From the NCBI GenBank assembly GCA_017427165.1, contig JAFRTK010000003.1:1-64000 (forward strand): a stretch of 64,000 nucleotides of DNA, read 5' to 3'. Of this stretch, positions 17,630 to 25,833 are shown piece after piece; positions within the stretch are counted from its first letter, which is position 1, and each line of letters opens with the position of its first letter. The notes below the pieces were generated by a model. That model ran no database searches. It was not told the origin of the DNA and saw nothing but the letters and a program-made list of their open reading frames with translations. The DNA is from Clostridia bacterium (GTDB lineage: Bacteria > Bacillota > Clostridia > Christensenellales > Aristaeellaceae). The position numbers were made by a program, and so were the translations under genes.

Positions 17630-20425
17630 ATGGATAACCAGAGAAAACCGAGAGCCCGTGAGAAAAAAGTCGTCGGAAGCGGCAAAGGGGTTGAAATCCA
17701 CGGTGAAGGACTGGGAACCGGTCCGGTCAACAACATGGGCAATTATGAAGACCGAAAGCCCCATCAGACTGCCTCGCCCCAGGCCGGACGTCCTTCCGGC
17801 TCCGGATTCGGCAGTTCCTTCGGGCAGGGCGCTTCCCGGCCCGCAAGACCGCAGTCCGGCAGCGCACCCCGTCCCTCCGGTTTCCAGGATCCTTTCCGCC
17901 GTCCTGCCGGCACTTCCGGTTCTTCCCCGCAGCGGCCTTCCGGAACTTACAGCAGTTCATCCCATCAACGGCCGTCAGTCGTTCCCGGAGCCGGGTACCA
18001 GCAGTCATCTTCCTCTCAGGGCAGCCATCGTCCGGCTACCCGCAGCGGCGGAACCGGTTCAGGCGGCAGCGGAAAGCTGATTATGCTGGTGCTGGTTGCC
18101 GCTGTCCTGTTCTTCTTCGGCAAAAATTTCCTCGGCGGGGACAATGAAGAAATCCTGTCCTACACCGGTACCGACAATACCGCAGTGACCCAGACAGCCA
18201 CCGGCCAGAGCAGCAGCACCGGATCTGCAGGCAGCCTTTCCAACCTGCTGAGCGCCTTTATGTCCTCAGGAGGCAGTTCTGTCTATGATTTCAGCGGCGG
18301 AAACCTGCTCTCCTCTGTCACCGGAAACACCGACAGTTCCGCTGACTATTTCACATCCACATCCGTTTCCGGCAGCGGCAATACCAATTCCGGCGCACCG
18401 GACACAACCGTTGCCAGCGGCGCACGCTCCAAGTTTACAAAGATCCTCGGCGGTCAGAAGGATACGGTCACTCTGATGGTCTATATGTGCGGCACCGACC
18501 TGGAAAGCCAGAACGGGATGGGAACCGCCGATATCAAGGAAATGCTGAATGCCGATCTCGGCGACCGTGTGAACCTCCTGATCTATACCGGCGGATGCTC
18601 CCGCTGGCGGAATAATGTGGTTTCCAATCAGTACAACCAGATTTACCTGGTCCGGGGCGGCCAGCTGACGAGGCTGGAAAACAACATGGGAACTGCCTCC
18701 ATGACCAATCCGGCCACGCTGACCGGTTTTATCCAGTACGGTGCGAAAAACTATCCGGCCAACCGGATGATGCTGATCCTGTGGGACCATGGCGGCGGAT
18801 CTGTGTCCGGATACGGCTATGATGAGAAATACGGACGCAACCAGTCCATGTCCCTGGCCGGCCTCAATACCGCGCTGAAAAACGGCGGTGTCCAGTTCGA
18901 TTTTATCGGTTTTGACGCCTGCCTGATGGGCACGGTTGAAAACGGCATCATGCTCTCACAATACGCCGATTACATGATCGGCAGTGAAGAAACCGAGCCC
19001 GGCGTCGGATGGTACTATACCAACTGGCTGAACAAACTGGGCAAAAATCCCGGAATGAGCACCATCGAGATCGGGAAAACCATTGCCGATGACTTCGTTG
19101 AGGTCTGCGCAAAGCAGTGCCGCGGACAGGCTACCACTCTCAGCATTGTTGACCTCGCTGAGCTGGAAGCCACTGTGCCCGCTGAACTCAAAAACTTCAG
19201 CATCGGCACAAACCAGATGATCCAGAATAAGGAATATAAGGCAGTATCCACTGCCCGCATCAAAACACGGGAATTCGCCCAGGCTTCCCGGATCGACCAG
19301 ATCGACCTGGTGCATTTTGCCAAAAACATGGGATCCGAGGAAGGCAAAAAGCTGGCGGAAGCCCTGCAGGGTGCGGTCAAATACAACCGGACCGGCGGCG
19401 GAATCAGCAATGCCTACGGCCTGAGCATTTATTTCCCCTACAAGCGCTCCTCCGATGTCGGCAAGGCCGTTTCCACCTATGCAGCCATCGGGATGGATGA
19501 AGAATACTCCCGCTGCATTCAGGAGTTTGCCAGCCTGGAAATCAGCGGGCAGGTCGCCGGCGGTTCGAGCATCTCTTCCTATTCATCCGGTTCCCAGAGC
19601 ATCGCCCTGCCCGGACTGATGGAAAGCCTGATGGGCACTGGAAACAGTTATTCCTCTTCCGCATACGGTTCATCCTCCGGCCTGACCGACCTGCTGGGCG
19701 GACTGTTCAGCACAGACTCTTCCTCCTACGGAGGAGGAAGTTCCCTGTTGGACCTGTTCTCCGGACGCAGCCTGACCGCGGAGCGTGCCGCAGAATACAT
19801 TCTTGACAATCATTTTGATGCGACACAGCTGGTCTGGAAAAACGGCGGAATTGAACTTCCGCAAAGCCAGTGGGACCTGATTGCCAGCCTGACCCGGAAT
19901 GTATTCTTCGATAACGGATCCGGATATATCGACCTGGGAACCGATAATGACTTCACCATTGACGGAAACACCCTGGCCGGCGAATTTGACGGAACCTGGA
20001 TGTCCATCAACCGCCAGCCGGTTGCGTACTATTACCTGGATACGATTGAAGACGGAGATGATTATCTGATCTCCGGATATGTCCCCGCCATCCTGAACGG
20101 AACCCGGGTCAACCTGCTGCTGTATTTCGATTCCGAAAATCCTTACGGATATATTGCCGGCGCCCAGATTGTCTATCCCGGTTCCGAGCCCGGTGTGGAA
20201 GCCAAGAACCTGATCCGGATCGGCAAGGGAGACCGGATCCAGTTTATCTGCGATTTCTATGATTATAACGGGAATTACCGAGACAGCTATAAGATCGGCA
20301 ATCCGCTGGTCCTCGGGGATGAGGTTGAAATCGCCAACACCCCTGTCGGAACCCTGGAAAACTGCCGCGTTACTTTCTGCTTCACCGACCTGTACCAGCA
20401 GAAATACTGGACACCCGCACTGTAA
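17630..20425 (+). CDS. membrane-anchored clostripain-like (C11) cysteine peptidase
   Basis: A 931-residue protein. Residues 1-145 are Ser/Pro/Gly/Arg-rich and probably disordered in the cytoplasm; 150-167 form one membrane helix; a Ser/Thr-rich spacer leads to the C11 domain (about 275-640). The catalytic dyad is H387 in WDHGGGS and C431 in FDACLMG, the clostripain pattern. A Ser/Gly-rich linker (about 645-705) precedes a C-terminal beta-rich domain. Topology suggests an extracytoplasmic protease domain tethered by an N-terminal signal anchor. The ATG at 17630 follows AGGAGG by nine bases. Its substrate and its link to the surrounding housekeeping genes are unknown. Confidence 0.85.
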   Translation: MDNQRKPRAREKKVVGSGKGVEIHGEGLGTGPVNNMGNYEDRKPHQTASPQAGRPSGSGFGSSFGQGASRPARPQSGSAPRPSGFQDPFRRPAGTSGSSPQRPSGTYSSSSHQRPSVVPGAGYQQSSSSQGSHRPATRSGGTGSGGSGKLIMLVLVAAVLFFFGKNFLGGDNEEILSYTGTDNTAVTQTATGQSSSTGSAGSLSNLLSAFMSSGGSSVYDFSGGNLLSSVTGNTDSSADYFTSTSVSGSGNTNSGAPDTTVASGARSKFTKILGGQKDTVTLMVYMCGTDLESQNGMGTADIKEMLNADLGDRVNLLIYTGGCSRWRNNVVSNQYNQIYLVRGGQLTRLENNMGTASMTNPATLTGFIQYGAKNYPANRMMLILWDHGGGSVSGYGYDEKYGRNQSMSLAGLNTALKNGGVQFDFIGFDACLMGTVENGIMLSQYADYMIGSEETEPGVGWYYTNWLNKLGKNPGMSTIEIGKTIADDFVEVCAKQCRGQATTLSIVDLAELEATVPAELKNFSIGTNQMIQNKEYKAVSTARIKTREFAQASRIDQIDLVHFAKNMGSEEGKKLAEALQGAVKYNRTGGGISNAYGLSIYFPYKRSSDVGKAVSTYAAIGMDEEYSRCIQEFASLEISGQVAGGSSISSYSSGSQSIALPGLMESLMGTGNSYSSSAYGSSSGLTDLLGGLFSTDSSSYGGGSSLLDLFSGRSLTAERAAEYILDNHFDATQLVWKNGGIELPQSQWDLIASLTRNVFFDNGSGYIDLGTDNDFTIDGNTLAGEFDGTWMSINRQPVAYYYLDTIEDGDDYLISGYVPAILNGTRVNLLLYFDSENPYGYIAGAQIVYPGSEPGVEAKNLIRIGKGDRIQFICDFYDYNGNYRDSYKIGNPLVLGDEVEIANTPVGTLENCRVTFCFTDLYQQKYWTPAL

Positions 20426-20463
20426 ACTGCTGCCGGCAAGAAAAAAACCTGGAGTCTGATCAC

Positions 20464-22323
20464 ATGAACGAAAACGAACGCTTTGAAAAAATCCTGGAAA
20501 AAGTGCAGAAAGCGCCCCGATATACCGGCGGTGAGATGAATACAGCCGTCAAGGAGTGGGATGACTGTCCGCTGCACTTCGGCTTCTGTTTTCCGGATAC
20601 ATACGAAGTGGGAATGAGCCATCTGGGGCTTAAGATCCTGTACGGCCTGATTAACCGGGAAGAATGGAGCCTGTGTGAACGGTTTTTTATGCCATGGACA
20701 GACATGATTGCCCTGATGAAGGAGGAAAACCTGCCGCTCCTGTCCACGGAAAGCCGGCATCCGATGCATGAATTTGATGTCATCGGTTTTACGCTTCAGT
20801 ATGAAATGAGTTATACCAACATCCTCGCAATGCTGGATATGGGCGGAATACCGCTGGAGGGGAAGGACAGGGGGGAATCGGATCCCATCGTCGTCGCCGG
20901 CGGTCCGTGTGCCTTTAATCCGGAACCGCTGGCGGATTTCATCGATGCCTTTATGATCGGGGATGGCGAGGACGTAATGACCGAGCTGAACCGGGTCATC
21001 CTGGAGCGAAAACAGAAAGGGCTTTCCCGGAAGGAATGCCTGCGAAAACTAGCCAATCTGGAGGGGGTCTACGTTCCTTCCTTCTATGATGTGGAATATG
21101 ATGCCTCCGGTATTATTACCGGCATTCATCCCAATACCCCGGGTGTACCGGAAACCATCCGGAAACGCGTGGTAACCGACCTGAACCAGACGTATTATCC
21201 GGAAGAAATCCCCGTTCCTTACACGGAAGTGGTTTTTGACCGGATTATGCTGGAAATCATGCGGGGCTGTACCCGCGGATGCCGTTTCTGCCAGGCCGGA
21301 ATGCTCTACCGTCCGGTCCGGGAACGGAGCCTGGAAAAACTCATCGACCTGAGCGAAAAGCTTGTCGCCTCCACCGGATATGAGGAAATCAGCCTGAGCA
21401 GCCTCTCCAGCGGCGACTACACGTGCCTGCCCGAACTGATCCGCGAACTGATGCGGAGAATGAAGGATAAACGGGTTTCCATCTCACTGCCCAGCCTCCG
21501 GATCGACAGTGTGCTGAAGGAAAGCCTTGAGGAAACCCAGCAGGTTAAAAAAACCAGCCTGACTTTTGCACCGGAAGCCGGTACACAAAGGATGCGCGAT
21601 GTGATCAATAAGGGTGTTACCGAATCCGACCTCCTGGAGAAAGTCCGGGATGCATTTGAAGGCGGATGGAGCAGTGTCAAACTGTACTTCATGGACGGAC
21701 TTCCGACAGAAACCGATGAAGACCTGGACGGGATTGCAGACCTTGCCCGGAAGGTGGTTGAAGAATACTTCCGCGTTCCCCGGGAGCGCCGGGCCAAGGG
21801 ACTGCGGGTGACCGTCAGCGCCAGCACTTTTGTACCCAAACCTTTTACTCCATTCCAGTGGGCTGCCCAGGACACAATTCCCGAGATCATCCGGAAGCAG
21901 GATCATCTGAAGAAAGTGCTGAATATCAAGGGAGTAAACTTTAACTGGCACGAACCGTATGTCAGTTTCCTGGAAGCCTGCGTTTCCCGCGGGGACCGTC
22001 GGATCGGCCGTGTGCTCCTGACTGCTTACCGGCTCGGCTGTATTCTGGACGGCTGGACCGAAACATTCCGGTTTGATACCTGGATGGAAGCTTTCAAAGC
22101 CTGCGGCCTGGACCCGGCCTTCTATGCCAACCGCGAGCGCGGCCGGGATGAAATCCTGCCATGGGATCACATTGACAGCGGAATCACCAAACAGTTCCTC
22201 TGGCATGAAAAGGAAAAGAGCGAACAGGCAGTGACAACAAAAGACTGCCGGAAGGGCTGCAACGGATGCGGCCTGCAGCGATGGAAGGGGGTGTGCGGAT
22301 ATGCGAATCCTCGCAGTGTTTGA
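20464..22323 (+). CDS. radical SAM protein, TIGR03960 family
   Basis: A 619-residue radical SAM protein with an N-terminal B12-binding-like region (FCFPDTYEVGMSHLGLKILYG) and the Fe-S cluster motif C269-x3-C273-x2-C276 in MRGCTRGCRFCQAG. The TIM-barrel part continues with SLSSGDY and FAPEAGTQRMRDVINKG. The C-terminal end is cysteine-rich (DCRKGCNGCGLQ). This family is regularly paired with the DUF2344 protein encoded next and with RNase G in Clostridia; its reaction is not known to me. It overlaps the next gene by 23 bases. Confidence 0.88.
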   Translation: MNENERFEKILEKVQKAPRYTGGEMNTAVKEWDDCPLHFGFCFPDTYEVGMSHLGLKILYGLINREEWSLCERFFMPWTDMIALMKEENLPLLSTESRHPMHEFDVIGFTLQYEMSYTNILAMLDMGGIPLEGKDRGESDPIVVAGGPCAFNPEPLADFIDAFMIGDGEDVMTELNRVILERKQKGLSRKECLRKLANLEGVYVPSFYDVEYDASGIITGIHPNTPGVPETIRKRVVTDLNQTYYPEEIPVPYTEVVFDRIMLEIMRGCTRGCRFCQAGMLYRPVRERSLEKLIDLSEKLVASTGYEEISLSSLSSGDYTCLPELIRELMRRMKDKRVSISLPSLRIDSVLKESLEETQQVKKTSLTFAPEAGTQRMRDVINKGVTESDLLEKVRDAFEGGWSSVKLYFMDGLPTETDEDLDGIADLARKVVEEYFRVPRERRAKGLRVTVSASTFVPKPFTPFQWAAQDTIPEIIRKQDHLKKVLNIKGVNFNWHEPYVSFLEACVSRGDRRIGRVLLTAYRLGCILDGWTETFRFDTWMEAFKACGLDPAFYANRERGRDEILPWDHIDSGITKQFLWHEKEKSEQAVTTKDCRKGCNGCGLQRWKGVCGYANPRSV

Positions 22324-22975
22324 GAAAAGCGAAAGAATCCGCCATATCGGCCACCTGGACATCCAGCGCAGTATGCAGCGCGGTTTGCGCCGCAGCGGTC
22401 TTCCGGTAGCCTATTCAAACGGGTTCAACCCGCATATCCTGATCACGTTCGCATCCGCGCTGAGTACCGGTGCCTGCGGACAGCGGGAGATCATGGACGT
22501 AACCATGGCCGAGCCGACGGATGCGGAGGTGTTCCTTGCGAAAATGAACCGCGCCATGCCGCCGGAGCTGCACCTGAAGGAAGCACGGGCGGTGGATGAC
22601 CGGCATCCTGCCCTGATGGGATCCCTTCGGGCCGCTTCCTACGATCTGATGGTCTACGACTCCCAGGAGGCCGCACTGCTGAACAGTGCCATTCCGCTCA
22701 TGATGGACCAGCCTTCCATTCCGGCTATGCGCAAAACAAAAACCGCACTGAAGGAATGCGATATCAAACCGCTGATTTATTCCCTGAGCGGAGAAGGCCA
22801 GCATATCCGTGCCATGCTGGCCCTTACCGAAAAGGAAGCCTGCAAGCCCGGTATGCTGATGGAAGCCCTTGCCGGAGCCGCCGGACTGAAAGAGCCGGTC
22901 CGCTTCCTGACCACACGCACCGGATTATTCGGAGAAAATACGGAAGGAAACCTGGCTCCCCTGGAGCTGCTGTAA
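22301..22975 (+). CDS. TIGR03936 family / DUF2344 radical-SAM-associated protein
   Basis: A 224-residue protein matching the TIGR03936 (DUF2344) family: it starts MRILAVFEKSERIRHIGHLD, followed by QRSMQRGLRRSGLPVAYSNGFNPH, both typical of the family. In some species it is fused to the TIGR03960 radical SAM protein; here the two frames overlap by 23 bases, so coupled translation is likely. A role in RNA or ribosome modification has been guessed from neighbours but is not shown. GGAAGGGGGTG lies before the ATG. Confidence 0.87.
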   Translation: MRILAVFEKSERIRHIGHLDIQRSMQRGLRRSGLPVAYSNGFNPHILITFASALSTGACGQREIMDVTMAEPTDAEVFLAKMNRAMPPELHLKEARAVDDRHPALMGSLRAASYDLMVYDSQEAALLNSAIPLMMDQPSIPAMRKTKTALKECDIKPLIYSLSGEGQHIRAMLALTEKEACKPGMLMEALAGAAGLKEPVRFLTTRTGLFGENTEGNLAPLELL

Positions 22976-22979
22976 CTGA

Positions 22980-24008
22980 ATGATGAACAGAACCATCTAC
23001 ATTCTTCCGGATGCATGTGCGGTTGCTGAAGACAACCGGCTGGTGGAATACCTCCCGTCGGATTCGGATGCGCAATCCGGTGATATCCTCATCGCCCGGA
23101 TCGGGCGGATCATGGCCGGAATGGAATGTGCATTCGCAGACATCGGCAGGAGCAAAAGCGGCTTTCTGCCCCTTACTGAAAACAGCAGCAGTTTTCTGGG
23201 ATCCGCGCTGCATTCAGGCGATCTGACCGTTGTTCAGATCCGGCGGGAAGAAAACGGAACCAAAGGCGCTTACCTGAGCCGGGATATCTCCATTCCTGGA
23301 GAAAAAGTCATTCTGATGCCCATGAACCGGTATGTCGGAGTCAGCAACCGGATTACTGATCCTGAAGAGAGGGAGCGGCTCCGAAATATCGGACAGGTGA
23401 TTTCCGGCGGCACATTCGGCCTGATTCTGCGGGCTTCCGCCATTCATGCAGATGAATCATCCATCCGGGAAGAAGCCGAGACTCTTCTCCGCCGCTGGCA
23501 GGATGTTGAGAAAAAGATCCCCGGTGAGCATCATCCCGGAACCGTCCTTTATTCCGGAAACCCGGTACAGCAGCTGATGGATGATTACCGCATCCATACC
23601 GGTGATCCGGTGGTCCGGACCCATACGCTGCCCGCTGATCTCATCCACCAGCTTTCCTCCGCTTCCGCCCGGAAAATTACCCTGAAAAGCGGCGGGAATA
23701 TCGTGATTGATCCATGTGAGGCACTGACCGTTATTGATGTCAATTCCGCTTCATATGCAGGCAGCGGTACCAAAGAATCCAGTGTTACCGCGGCCAACCT
23801 GGAAGCCTGTGATGAAGCCGCTGTCCAGATCCGGCTGCGGAATATCACAGGGATCATCCTGATCGACTTCATCGACATGGAAAGCGAAACAGACCGAAGT
23901 CTGATACTGGAAAGGCTGCAGAACCTTTTCTCCCGTGACCGCCGGAAGACCGTGATCCATGGCTGGACAAAGCTTGGGATCATGGAAATGACCCGAAAGA
24001 GAGTGTAA
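22980..24008 (+). CDS. ribonuclease G/E family protein, short form without Zn-link
   Basis: Endoribonuclease family of RNase E/G. The 342 residues contain an S1-like domain (GDILIARIGRIMAGMECAF), the 5'-sensor/RNase H region and the DNase I-like catalytic domain with D253 (VIDVNSAS) and D296 (LIDFIDM). Their 43-residue spacing equals that of the RNase E catalytic aspartates. The protein stops right after MEMTRKRV, before the CPxCxG Zn-link and small domain normally present, and the next gene begins four bases later. An ATG at 22983 is an alternative start. Activity or oligomerisation may therefore differ from RNase G. Confidence 0.86.
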   Translation: MMNRTIYILPDACAVAEDNRLVEYLPSDSDAQSGDILIARIGRIMAGMECAFADIGRSKSGFLPLTENSSSFLGSALHSGDLTVVQIRREENGTKGAYLSRDISIPGEKVILMPMNRYVGVSNRITDPEERERLRNIGQVISGGTFGLILRASAIHADESSIREEAETLLRRWQDVEKKIPGEHHPGTVLYSGNPVQQLMDDYRIHTGDPVVRTHTLPADLIHQLSSASARKITLKSGGNIVIDPCEALTVIDVNSASYAGSGTKESSVTAANLEACDEAAVQIRLRNITGIILIDFIDMESETDRSLILERLQNLFSRDRRKTVIHGWTKLGIMEMTRKRV

Positions 24009-24012
24009 CCGC

Positions 24013-25410
24013 ATGAAGAAACAGGAGACCATCGTTTCCCGGGAAGAAATCGAACGTCAATACGGATTCATGCATGAAATCCGCATGCTTCCGCATCGTC
24101 CGGAAACCTATTATATTGTGACATACGGCTGCCAGATGAATGCCCATGACTCGGAAAAGCTGGCCGGCATGCTGGAAGAAATGGGGATGACTCCCGCTCC
24201 GAGCCGGGAAGAATCCGATTTCGTGATTTTCAACACCTGCTGTATCCGGGATAATGCGGAACGGCGTGCCCTCGGAAATATCACCTGGCTGAAGGAGGTC
24301 CGCAAGACACGGCCAAACCTGATGATTGCCGTATGCGGATGTATGATCCAGGAACCCGGAATGGCTGAAAAGATTATGAAGCAGTACCGCTTTGTCAATC
24401 TGGCATTCGGCACTTCCAATCTGTACCGCTTTCCGGAACTGATGCTTCAGGCGCTCAACAGCATGGAAAGCACTGTTGTCGTGGATGACGGAGAGCCCGT
24501 ACCGGAAGGGCTGCCCGTCCGCAGGCTGCGCCATGATGCTGCCTATCTCACCATCATGTACGGCTGCGACAACTTCTGCAGCTATTGTATTGTTCCGTAC
24601 GTGCGCGGGCGGGAGAGAAGCCGTGATCCGGGATCCATCCTGAAAGAGGCAGAGGATCTCCTGAAAAGCGGAATACAGGAAATCATGCTGCTCGGCCAGA
24701 ATGTCAACAGCTATGGAAAAGGGCTGCCCGGAAACCCGTCATTTGCCGGTCTTCTCAGTGACCTGGACCGGATGGGTATCCCACGGATCCGGTTCATGAC
24801 AAGCCATCCGAAGGATCTTTCCGATGACCTGATTGATGCGATGGCCTGCGGAAAACATATTCTGCCTCAGTTCCATCTTCCTGTTCAGAGCGGAAGCGAC
24901 CGGATCTTGAAGCTGATGAACCGCCACTATACGCGTGAAAAATACCTGGAACGTGTGAAACGGCTTCGTGATGCCGTGCCCGGTATCGGCCTGAGCACAG
25001 ATATCATCGTCGGTTTTCCGGGTGAAACGGAAGAAGACTTCCGGGATACACTGGACCTGGTCCGCGAAGTGCGGTATGACAGTGCTTTCACTTTCATTTA
25101 TTCTCCGCGTACCGGAACAAAAGCAGCCGGTTTTTCCGACCAGATTGACCCGGATGTATCTTCCCGCCGTATCGAGGAACTGATCGCCCTTCAGGAAAGC
25201 CTGCAAAAGGAAACCATGAAGCGTTTCCTCGGACAGGAAGAGGAAATCCTGGTGGAAGGACTCAGCCGGAGAAGCGAGCATGAAATTTCCGGAAAAGGCC
25301 TGCACGGGATCTCCGTCACGACCGGAGGATACAATGAGGACATCGGCCGTATTATCCGGTGCCGGATTACCGGCCTGAAAAACAACACGCTGACTGCGGA
25401 AAGGATCTGA
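24013..25410 (+). CDS. miaB: tRNA-2-methylthio-N6-dimethylallyladenosine synthase
   Basis: Radical SAM methylthiotransferase that converts i6A37 to ms2i6A37 in tRNA. The 465 residues comprise the UPF0004 domain with auxiliary-cluster cysteines C40 (YGCQMN), C76 (NTC) and C110 (GCM), the radical SAM motif C185-x3-C189-x2-C192 (CDNFCSYC), the GQNVNSYG motif and a C-terminal TRAM domain. MiaA, which makes the i6A substrate, is encoded in the same gene run. Start ATG four bases after the previous stop. Confidence 0.95.
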   Translation: MKKQETIVSREEIERQYGFMHEIRMLPHRPETYYIVTYGCQMNAHDSEKLAGMLEEMGMTPAPSREESDFVIFNTCCIRDNAERRALGNITWLKEVRKTRPNLMIAVCGCMIQEPGMAEKIMKQYRFVNLAFGTSNLYRFPELMLQALNSMESTVVVDDGEPVPEGLPVRRLRHDAAYLTIMYGCDNFCSYCIVPYVRGRERSRDPGSILKEAEDLLKSGIQEIMLLGQNVNSYGKGLPGNPSFAGLLSDLDRMGIPRIRFMTSHPKDLSDDLIDAMACGKHILPQFHLPVQSGSDRILKLMNRHYTREKYLERVKRLRDAVPGIGLSTDIIVGFPGETEEDFRDTLDLVREVRYDSAFTFIYSPRTGTKAAGFSDQIDPDVSSRRIEELIALQESLQKETMKRFLGQEEEILVEGLSRRSEHEISGKGLHGISVTTGGYNEDIGRIIRCRITGLKNNTLTAERI

Positions 25411-25413
25411 ACC

Positions 25414-25818
25414 ATGCGCGATGTAATGATGAAAGCCCAGGAACTGGCGGAAGCTATCCTGAACAGTGAAACATATACCCGGATGAAAAAGCTGGAAGGC
25501 GAGGTGCGCCATGATGAAACTGCCGCCCGCCTGTTATCCGATATGATCGAAAAACGGCAGACCGTTGAGTCCATCCTTTCTTCCGCCAACATGAAACCGG
25601 AAGAGCTGTCCAGCGCCAGCCTGGAAATGGAGGCGGCAGAAAAGGCAATGAATGAAAACGAACAGATTGCCGCCCTGAAATCCGCCCGCAAGGATTTCCA
25701 GACGATGATGGATAATGTCAACCAGATCCTCCGCCTGGTGATTACCGGACGCGTTGATGACAATCCGTCCGGCGGATGCTGTTCCGGCAATTGTTCTTCC
25801 TGCGGAGGATGTCAGTAA
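25414..25818 (+). CDS. YlbF/YmcA (Com_YlbF) family protein with cysteine-rich tail
   Basis: A 134-residue, mostly helical protein of the YlbF/YmcA family. In B. subtilis the family members RicA and RicF act with RicT (YaaT) in mRNA processing by RNase Y, and the complex carries [4Fe-4S] clusters. The C-terminal tail has C122, C123, C127, C130 and C133 within twelve residues, suitable for metal or Fe-S binding. The miaB-ymcA-mutS-mutL order of B. subtilis is kept here, which favours RicA/YmcA, but sequence alone does not separate it from YlbF. GAAAGGA precedes the ATG. Confidence 0.82.
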   Translation: MRDVMMKAQELAEAILNSETYTRMKKLEGEVRHDETAARLLSDMIEKRQTVESILSSANMKPEELSSASLEMEAAEKAMNENEQIAALKSARKDFQTMMDNVNQILRLVITGRVDDNPSGGCCSGNCSSCGGCQ

Positions 25819-25833
25819 AGAGAGGTCTGTACC

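Noticed and set aside
18000..19750. Ser/Gly-rich coding stretches as DNA repeats or a CRISPR-like array
   Set aside because: They are low-complexity protein linkers within the C11 protease; no regularly spaced identical repeats.
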